Below, one piece after another: positions 56,140 through 64,000 of a stretch of DNA of 64,000 bases; the first letter of the stretch is position 1, and every line of letters starts with the position of its first letter. The stretch comes from Siderastrea siderea. Taxonomy: Eukaryota; Cnidaria; Anthozoa; Scleractinia; Rhizangiidae. Below the pieces are notes generated by a model. The model made no database searches and was not told the origin of the DNA. It saw only the letters and a program-made list of their open reading frames with translations. The stretch covers positions 3,244,701-3,308,700 of the forward strand of contig OZ034976.1 in assembly GCA_964030785.1 (NCBI GenBank), read 5' to 3'. The position numbers were made by a program, and so were the translations under genes.

Positions 56140-57450
56140 ATTTCTCCAAGAACTTTTAGAAATATGGTCAGAAGTTAATTTTTGGGACCAAATAAGAAAT
56201 GAGCAACAATTTCCTGAACAGCCCATATGGCACAACTTGCTAATCAGAATAGGAGACAAACCAATCTTTTATGGGCAACTTTTTCTTTGCGGAATCTCCA
56301 CGAGAACTCGTCTAATGAAGGACTCGCGTAACTTCCTCTCCCTCGAAGAGCTTATAAACACTTACAAAGTACGTATTATGCCTTTGAAGTATTTTGGCCT
56401 TATATCTGCCCTCAGACACCATTATAATGCAAATTTTCCTAAAGAATCTAGTGACACAGGCAAACCAAGTGCTTTCCTCGAGACCTTTGCTAAAAGCGAC
56501 GAAGGAAACAGGGTGGTTTACAAGAAGCTTCTCTCTTCCAAAAGCTCTGCTCCGGTGAAAAGTCAAACGAAATGGAAAAACCTCATTATCTGTGACGGAT
56601 GGATTCCTGATTGGGGAGTGGCATATGGCCTGGCTGCTCGCTGCACTAAAAGCACAAAACTTCTGAACTTCCATTACAGATTTCTGCACAGAATCCTACC
56701 TACAAATGTTCTCCTGACAAAAATTGGTTTAAAACAAGATCCAAACTGTACTTTTTGTAGCAACTCCCCCGAAAGCCTGACCCACCTCTTCTGGTACAGC
56801 ATGAATGTTGAGACTTTTTGGGAAAACTTGATCTAAAGGCTGAAAGACTCTAAACTAGTACCGAGAAATTATCCAAAACAGATCACCGTATTTCTGGGCC
56901 TGAGGCCGGACACCTCCACCTTTTCACTTCAACTCAATTTTTGCTTTCTTCTAGCAAGACACTATATATGGTGCTGCAAGACCAGTAACAAAACTCCACG
57001 TTTACAAAGCTTTATTATGGTCCTTAAATCCCAGTTTTACATAGAATCCTATAAAACTAGAGAAAACTCAAAGAAGTGGCAACCTTTATTGCCCATTCCT
57101 ACTATTAAATAGCCCAGCCAACCCTGCCGCTGCCCACCTTCCTGCACTTGCTTCCCATGGCCCACAGAACATTGAAGAAGCTTTCTTTTCGATCTTGACA
57201 CCTTTTTCCACTGCAGACGACCCTTTTACAACTGGCTGCATAATTGTAAGTAAGTTTAGATTCTGGAATCTTTTTGTTGTTCCTTCTTTTTTCTATAATT
57301 TTCTATAATTTCCGTTTACTCTGTTTTTTTTTCCAATGGCTATTGTGTAACTTATATACTTTTGTGTAACTAACTGTGTAACTAAATAACTCTTTACTGT
57401 TTGCTTGCTTTGTAACTGGGTTTTTTGTTTTGCTAATAAAGTAATTATTA

Positions 57451-58300
57451 AAAGAAAAATAGATTTTCTCGTAGTAAAGTATGTTTCACCAGGCAATATT
57501 TTCGTACACCTTGTGTCGTAATTTTGTTTTTGAGACAAGTTGCACGAAACTTTACCTAATATCACATAGTATGGACCTCGTAAGAAATAGCGATGGTCAT
57601 AGCCATAATATACGGGCCAACCTAAAACAACCTGAAGCTGCCCTCTATCCAAAGAAACTGAGGAAAGAAAAGAACTCATGATCAATAACATGCTGTCACG
57701 AGACTCGAATACGTTCAATAAATAGATAAGAGATTCAAGTAATATTTTTTGTCGTAGAGGTAACTTTTAAGAACAAATTAAAATCATGTAGCCACTCTAG
57801 GCCATTTAATCTAGGGTGCTATTATCTCTGTAACTGTTGTTTTGCATCGCTGAATGTCATCAGTACGCTATTAAAGCCGAAATTTCTAAGGTGCCAAGCA
57901 ACAACCAGTTACTCAAAGAAAACCAAGAACTTGAGCACATACCAGCTTCATTGTTTCTATGACTCGAGAACTCGTTTCATGATTCTGAGGATATCCTCCT
58001 GAAAGGGGCACCTTTCAGCGCTTGCAGTCGGTATTTTTAAAGGGTCGCCGAAATGCACCTTCAACTGAACGGGGAAGCAGCTAAAACTAAGTACAAAGAA
58101 TGGTTGCGAAGTCTTGACACAAATTACAAGGCAAAAATATACGAAAGCTTGGAACTTTCGAGTGACTAGAATCCCGTCATATTGTACTTTTCTTGGCCTA
58201 TCCTTGCTCAGTGCAGTTTTTGTTTCAGGTAATTTGGGAAAGGTTTACGTGCCATTTCGATTAAAAACAAACCAAAAAAAATAGTGTATAAAAGGGGGAG
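57451..58300. other. Intergenic DNA, no gene supported
   Basis: Open frames here (for example 57293-57718 minus) have no recognisable motif and overlap the LINE tail. Nothing else stands out. Confidence 0.35.
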
Positions 58301-58339
58301 GGGCCTCCCCGTGCGAACTTTTCCGAGTATTCCCCCACT

Positions 58340-58485
58340 CACTGGGGGCCGGCGCCATATGCGCGTTGAGTTTGTTGTTGGTTTTTGTCCTTGCTCTGCG
58401 GGTTTTTCTCCGGCCGGTTTTATTCCCTCCTCAAAAATCGACTTTCCCAAATTCCAATTCCACCCTTATAACCAGAAATATAACC
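58340..58485 (+). mobile_element. SINE body fragment, head missing
   Basis: The phrases GTTGAGTTTGTTGTTGGTT, TTCTCCGGCCGGTTTT and TTCCCAAATTCCAATTC match the body of the SINE at 28397-28660. The tRNA-like head with boxes A and B is absent, so it is 5'-truncated or rearranged. Confidence 0.65.
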
Positions 58486-59067
58486 AACGTTAGTTTTTAT
58501 TTTCATCTTTATTTCTACAGCACCAGAGCCATTAATTGCCTATGGCGCTTTGCGGTAGTAGTAAAACACATGTTTTAAAAACTATCAACTAAAATAAGTC
58601 AAAGGTTTCTCAAAAAGGTAAAGTGATAGAAAGCTTAAACACTAGTCTTAAAATCAAAATAATTGATCAAACACAAAATTTTTTTCAAAACAGCTATGAA
58701 AACTACAAGAAAATTTTATTTTAAAAGGGAGTTTTCATTTCCCCTTTTTATCGGCAAAACTGATATAGAGGCTGTAAAACTGATTACCCTAGTTCTGAGG
58801 GTTACGGTAACTTAACCATGCTTTGAACAACCGGTCTCTGCCGATGTGCTCTACCAACTGAAGTGGAACTATTCGATCAGTGGTGATAATGATAACAATA
58901 CTAGAACACACATCTAACGGCAGATACATTTAGTACTGAAAAGTACTGAAAAAGTCACGGGTAAACAAAAAAAAGTTCGAAAAAGTTCTTTCGGTTTCAT
59001 TTAACAGGCTATTAAACTAAAATTGGTGATATCAATCTCAAATCAGTTTTCTATACTCGTCAAAGCT
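58486..59067. other. 3' flank of the DUF6973 gene, no other gene seen
   Basis: AT-rich flank. It would contain the 3' UTR of the minus-strand gene ending at 59068. No clear polyadenylation signal was chosen. Confidence 0.35.
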
Positions 59068-60646
59068 TTACAGTTCATCTTTGGTGTGCTCAGGAGCCAC
59101 TTTGTCGTTGTAATCGGCGAGCAATCCAAGGGACCACATAGTGTTGGCAGCTGCGGCAGGATCAACACCAGGGTGACCTTTTGCATACTGAATAGCTGCT
59201 GCATTGTTAAGGTCATCCACGCGGTTGTCTTCTACTGTACCAGGGCGTCCTCTCTCGTGGGCGTCACCTATTTCTTTGGCAAAGGTCTCACCAAACTTCT
59301 GGAACATCGATATTTGCCAGAAGGCGTGGCGTTTTGCATTGCGCTCACCATCATCGGCAATACTGATTGCCATCTTGTAGGTTTCATAGTAAACCATGAT
59401 CGCATCGTAATATTTCGATGGAGGGAGCATTCTGCCAATGACTTTGACTTCTTCAAAGGAGAGATTCTTAAACAGCAGGTTGTCGGGAAATGGCCGAAAT
59501 CCTGGAGAAAAGACAGAGGGCTCCCCATTGACAGCCTTTTTGAGCTGGTCTGTCAAGATATTCAGGATCTTACTCACGTCAATAGCTGTGGTTTCCACGA
59601 GTTCTCTTCCGGTTGAAACGTACATGTTTTCCAGATCAAAGAAGCCTTTAGCAATGGACTTTGAGCGCCTTAGGGCAATATACGGGCTTCCTTCCTTGAT
59701 GTACCTTGCGTGAATGCCAGGTGCGTAGGCCACAGAAGTGACATAGGGGGAACTGCGTATGGCCCACTGCCATGCACCGGAAATGTAGTCGTCGTTGCTT
59801 TTGTTGACATCTTGGTAGAGTGCAACCCAGTCAGAATTCCCTTGGTGTTTTGCTGCCGTCCAATTGAGCTCCGCGTAGCCGCCTGAAGAACAAGTTACCC
59901 AGCAACCAGGGTGCAACTGTAATTCACCAACTACATTAACTTCGTCTTTGAGATTCAAGCCACGCGTGCGCATTAGCTCCACGTACTCGCCTGAAAGAAA
60001 ACCCAAGCAATGCAAACTCATTCGGTTCTCACGAATAGGGTTGGAAAACTGATCTTATAGTATCGCTTAGCAATCATTAGAGGGGAAAACGCTATAATAG
60101 TTCCTGGAAGCCTCCAAGCATATGCAAAGGAAAAAAGAATACTACCTGACAAGAAAACAAAGTCGTGTTTCTAGTTTTTATATGCTGCTTCGACGTGGTA
60201 GAAATGGTATATAACCGGTAAGCGTTGATGAATTAAGATTTAAAAATCTATTTATCAGGAAGTTAACCCAAGATAATTTTGCGACAGACTAATTCGCTAA
60301 GTCTAATATAATTCACACCTGAAACGGAAGCAAGAAGTGAAGCGGGTGTAACTACTCGTTCCCCATGGACGTTGACTAAATCGAACGATACAGGCGGAGC
60401 ACCTGGTGTTGACTCGCCAAGCCAGGTGAAATATCTGACGTTGAGCCCATCCGTGATGATCGTGCTTGTGACATAAGGGCAGCCTTTGGAAACCCATTGC
60501 CAATCCAGGTAATCATTCTGTCCTTTCTTTTCGTCAGCGTAGAGTCCGACCCAGTCATAATATTCGGGTTTGCTGGCATGCCAGTTGATAGCTGCATATC
60601 CGTTACTTGGGCCAATCCATGCATAGTTTGCCTTGATTTGTACCAT
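59068..60646 (-). CDS. Two-repeat DWVGLY-domain protein with DUF6973-like C-terminus and KDEL tail
   Basis: The exons on the minus strand are 60646-60319 and 59990-59068, joined in phase 1 (GTTTCAG|gtgtga; tttctttcag|GCGAG), giving 416 aa from the first ATG. Residues 8-75 and about 140-205 are two copies of a beta-type domain (Y.A..NW.A....(Y)DWVGLY and Y.ELNW.A......DWVALYQ, each followed by DY...WQW). The C-terminal third (about 290-405) has FWQISMFQKFGETFAKEIGD, AHERG and DLNNAAAIQYA. I associate these with DUF6973, known mainly from bacteria. The chain ends HTKDEL-stop, a perfect ER-retrieval tetrapeptide. No signal peptide is visible. A splice acceptor with a good pyrimidine tract lies just upstream (..GATTTAG at about 60677) and the frame stays open to it, so a further 5' exon carrying one is likely. 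Function unknown. Confidence 0.7.
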
Positions 60647-60699
60647 TCTGTTGTACGAGGTATGGCTGGCCAGCTAAATCTAAACCAAAGAAGCAAAAA

Positions 60700-61590
60700 G
60701 GTATTTAACACATTTTAAACTCTTTATGACCCTATTGTTGCATAGTTTTACACGCAACATGCATAAGTGAATTTGATTCAACCTAGAAACACCTCGAACT
60801 CCAAAGGTAACTGAGTATACAATAGCAGTGTATGGATATGCTCAGTTCCGGCTTTTGCACTGTAAACTGAAACCTAAAGAAGCTAATGATTCAAATTGTG
60901 ATATCAATAAATATATTTCAGAGGTGAAATTCTCTTTCAGCTCCTAAATTGTCAAATAAAAGCTCTTTTGGGGAGACTAACAATGCAGCTTCAGTTGCTC
61001 TTGACCCTGAACTGTCGAAGCTGTTCCAGAAAGTGTGCCACTCAACTAACATCACTGAAATAAGGCGAACGAACGTGGATGAAACATCTGAAAGTTAATT
61101 TGACGATCTTGTCGATATGTCAGTCTATAGTCGGGCTATATTGTTGCTAAAGCAAGGAGCCATATGCCACTTGCCCTATCAAATATACCATCGGCTGTCG
61201 CCCAGAAATATACAGTGATGAAGACTGATGTGTCGCCTAATGCCCACCGATGCAAGGAAATGTCGTGTATGCCAGAAAGCTTCGTCAAGATTGCCAATTT
61301 TTGCAGGCTTTAAGTCATTAATGTGAATGACTAATTGTCTCATTCCATGATTTAGTAAAGATAAAGACAATTTAAATGACTTTCTTTGAGGAGATACCTG
61401 CATTTGATAGTATTTACCTTTTGAGAAAGTGGAACTTGCAAGAGGTTTGCCGCCAATAAATCCCTAATAGAGCCTTAGTAGATCTCTGATGGCAACTGAT
61501 GAATCAGTGCGAGGCGTTAGCTTCAAATAACTTCCATGCAAAACCGGTTTTTCAAGCAATCAGGTTATCTGTAAGGTGACTATTATAAAG
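60700..61590. other. Upstream region of the DUF6973 gene, no exon identified
   Basis: This stretch may hold the missing first exon. I looked on the minus strand for an ATG followed by a hydrophobic run and a donor in the right phase and found none I trust. Confidence 0.3.
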
Positions 61591-63060
61591 CGCTAATAAA
61601 CAGGAAGGAGTTCAGACCTTTTAAGCGTCATATCGAAAGCACTCATGTACTGTCTTGTTGTTTTTCCGCGTAAAGATTCTATTCCGCGAATAGAAAAACA
61701 GAGTCCTTGACCCTTATCATCCTGTCCAGAGAGCAAGGGAGAGTATTGAAGATCTTTCTATAGCTTCATTCTACATGAGAAAGGCATATTAAACAACTGC
61801 CAATTCAGCCACCTTAGACTAAAGAATCAGCCTCGCAGAAAACGCTGATGACTCTGTTGAACTAGTTCTGTTTACACAAATCGCACGATCAAGTTGCGTA
61901 AACACCCTTGGAAAGTTGAGGGTTTTCATAGGAGCTGTGTGAGCTTGCAAAAGCGGAAACTTTAGGAATAAAAAAACCACGCCAGTAGCTTAGCCCTTTG
62001 ATAAGACGGGGTTAGCTGTGTCCTAGCAACAGAACAATTGTTGAACGTACTGAGTTCATTTGAGAGGTCACACGCTCATCCCCAGAAGAAGTGTCGGTAT
62101 TGCGCGATGCCCGTTAAGTTAGCTGAATTACAACAAAAAGAGAAAATCGTGTCGGCCAGAAAACTCAAGGTAGTCGATTTTCAGAAAACTCAAGGTGGTC
62201 GATTTTCATACCCTGTTATTATTAAGGTCAATTTTCATATGTTTAAGTTGTATCTGAAATGTTCTCATATTTCTCAGAAACGTACGCAGAAGGGCAAACA
62301 TTTCTTTGAATTTCGTGGAACTACCGGAAACTGATGCACCGACTCACTTAAACATGTTGCTTATACATGAAGTGGCTACTGCGGGAATAAATAAACAGGA
62401 AGATTAACAAACCTTTGGTGTCATGCCAAAAGCATGTTTTGCGGGGATATTTTCCTATGTGGGGATTCTATTCTAAGAATAGAACTGAAAAGAGACTTCG
62501 TAACCCTTATTAGCCTATCCGGCCCGGAGAGCTAGGAAGAATATCGAAGATCATGCTATAGCTTCATTCTACTTAAGAAGGACACTCACAACTGCTACAT
62601 CAGCCTTCTTACTGGAGAATAAGTCTCGCAAAAAAAGAAAGAAAGTCTAATTACTGTTGAACGAGTCATTTTTACAAATCGCCACGGTCAAGTTGCATTA
62701 ACTTTCTCGGAAACTTAAGTTTTTTTTTAATACTGAGAAGCAACGTGAGCTTGCGAAAGCGGAAACTTTAGGACTCAACAAATCACGCCGGTGGTTTAGC
62801 CCTCTGATAAGACAGGGTTAGGTGTGCCATGGCAACAGGACAATTGTTGTAAATACTGAGCTCATTTAAGAAGTCAGACGCTCATTCTCGTAGTAAGTGT
62901 CGGCATTGCGCGATGCGCATCCAATGTGTTAGTTGATTTATACCAAAAAGAGAATATCGCGTAGGACAGAAAACTTAAGGTGCTAGATTTTCATTTAATG
63001 ATGGTAAATTTTCATATGTTTTTAAAAGGCCTTAATGAAAAGGACTAATTCGTAACGTCT
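61590..63060. repeat. Diverged direct duplication, unit about 795 bp
   Basis: Landmarks repeat in the same order about 795 bp apart: AATAAACAGGA (61596 / 62390), GATTCTATTC with its AATAGAA partner, TAGCTTCATTCTAC (61761 / 62559), GCGAAAGCGGAAACTTTAGGA-like text, GGACAATTGTTG and TCGGTATTGCGCGATGC / TCGGCATTGCGCGATGC. Divergence is roughly a quarter by eye. No coding continuity across copies. The block lies upstream of the minus-strand gene at 59068-60646. Confidence 0.75.
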
Positions 63061-64000
63061 AATATTTTTGTTGGTTAATGTCTTTTCATTGAGTTTATTA
63101 CATATCGCTTTAGGATGTAAAATAGTTTCTAACATATTTTGTTTTGAATGCAAAAACTACTCCGAGAACAGCGTAACTCATACTGTAGTTCACATTTCTG
63201 CCCCCACGCTGAGGCGAGTCATGTAGGCCATGATTCGCCCATAGTCACGATCACAGGATAATTCTGTAAAGTTGATATCCGGTCACTATTGTGTGAAGCA
63301 ATCTGACTTGGTGCAAAGTGACCATGGGGCGAAGGGACCGTAATTCGTAAAGTTGCGCATGAAATGAGTTTATAGAAGAAATATTTTCTGAGACATAAAA
63401 AATGATAATTGAAAAGCAGAAGATCTGCTCATTTCCTTTATCGCTATGTGATTATGAGAGAATGAAAAGGGCGAGTCATGGCTGGGGAATCATGCTTGAA
63501 AAACCGGGCTTTTCTCATAACAGTGAAATCGCCTGTAAGAAGATTATTGGCCGTTCGTAGAGGTGTTTGTATTTTGAGAACATTCTCACTTTGAGACTAA
63601 AGACGTTCAAAGAGCTGTAGGAACGTTATGCACGGCAAGCCTCTTGCTGCAGTAAAGACGATTTTAAAAATGATTTTCTTTCTTAGGGGATGCTTTCATT
63701 TGATATTTACTCATCTGCAATCTCGGATTTGCAGAACATTTCCCGACAAATGATCCCTGACAGAGCTATCATCTATATCTACATAGTTACTCGGCCACGG
63801 GTCGGCCATCTCGCTAAGAGTGCTACTGCCGATAAACGGGTAAAAATAACATCAAGTTTCAAATTACGGCGTTGTGCGTGGTGTCCGTGATGTAGCCTGC
63901 GAGCCTTCCTCGCCCCATTCTTCTCGCCGGCTCACAAATCGCGGCTCCGCCGCCAAGATACTCGCGAGAATAACACACTATATGAGTCTGTTCGCGGGCT
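63061..64000. other. Window end, no gene supported
   Basis: No exon recognised. The last 100 bp (GCCTGCGAGCCTTCCTCG to GTTCGCGGGCT) look like the start of a G/C-rich repeat that runs off the window. Confidence 0.35.

Larger units (their letters stand above)
53592..57450 (+). mobile_element. Tx1/L1-like LINE 3' fragment, split by a nested DNA element
   Basis: Left part 53592-53839 encodes IKRSVIISDYEKGGLKMVD, then a TTWIKKYLD..NHGKWK..FDFELRKYGG region. Right part 56140-57450 continues in frame with ELLEIWSEVNFWDQ, the IRIGDKPIFYGQLF block and a CCHC-like finger (CTFCSNSPESLTHLFW). This is the post-RT C-terminal region of Tx1/L1-group elements. The polymerase itself is missing (5' truncation). 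A stop at 56834-56836 interrupts an otherwise open frame that runs to about 57110. An A/T-rich tail with AATAAAG follows near 57440. Confidence 0.85.

Overview
This looks like nuclear DNA of a cnidarian, most probably an anthozoan such as a stony coral or sea anemone. It is AT-rich, its genes are split by many short introns with GT..AG borders, and the introns are packed with LINEs, a tRNA-derived SINE and foldback MITEs. The animal protein families are clear, but the phylum is inferred from overall texture, not from any marker I could search.

Four protein genes could be assembled exon by exon, with splice phases that all close. (1) 1361-4363, minus strand: COA7-like Sel1-repeat mitochondrial assembly factor, 3 exons, 221 aa, complete. 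(2) 4702-37396, plus strand: p85-type PI3-kinase regulatory subunit, 24 exons, 959 aa, complete. Its order SH3 - C1 - SAM - C1 - RhoGAP - SH2 - inter-SH2 - SH2 differs from vertebrate p85 by an inserted C1-SAM-C1 block, and its C-terminal SH2 has lost the FLVRES arginine. (3) 44083-51924, plus strand: calreticulin, 10 exons, 449 aa, with signal peptide and KDEL tail. (4) 59068-60646, minus strand: an unfamiliar protein with two copies of a DWV-(G/A)-LY domain, a DUF6973-like C-terminus and also a KDEL tail; its 5' end may be incomplete.

Layout: 1-4363 COA7 and flanking repeats; 4364-4701 a head-to-head promoter with a perfect CRE palindrome; 4702-37396 PIK3R, whose introns hold an L2/CR1-like LINE (about 5.8-9.8 kb), another LINE (33.8-36.6 kb), a SINE and several MITEs; 37.4-44.0 kb intergenic DNA with foldbacks and a hAT-like element; 43.9-52.3 kb calreticulin with two ER-stress-type elements in its promoter; 53.6-57.4 kb a Tx1/L1-like LINE cut in two by a 2.3 kb element with a perfect 9-bp target duplication; 59.1-60.7 kb the KDEL/DUF6973 gene, with a diverged 0.8 kb tandem duplication behind its 5' side (61.6-63.1 kb).

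The genes do not form an operon. Shared control is suggested only for COA7/PIK3R (common promoter). Shared compartment (ER lumen) is suggested for calreticulin and the DUF6973 protein, because both end in KDEL. I found no tRNA, rRNA or CRISPR.
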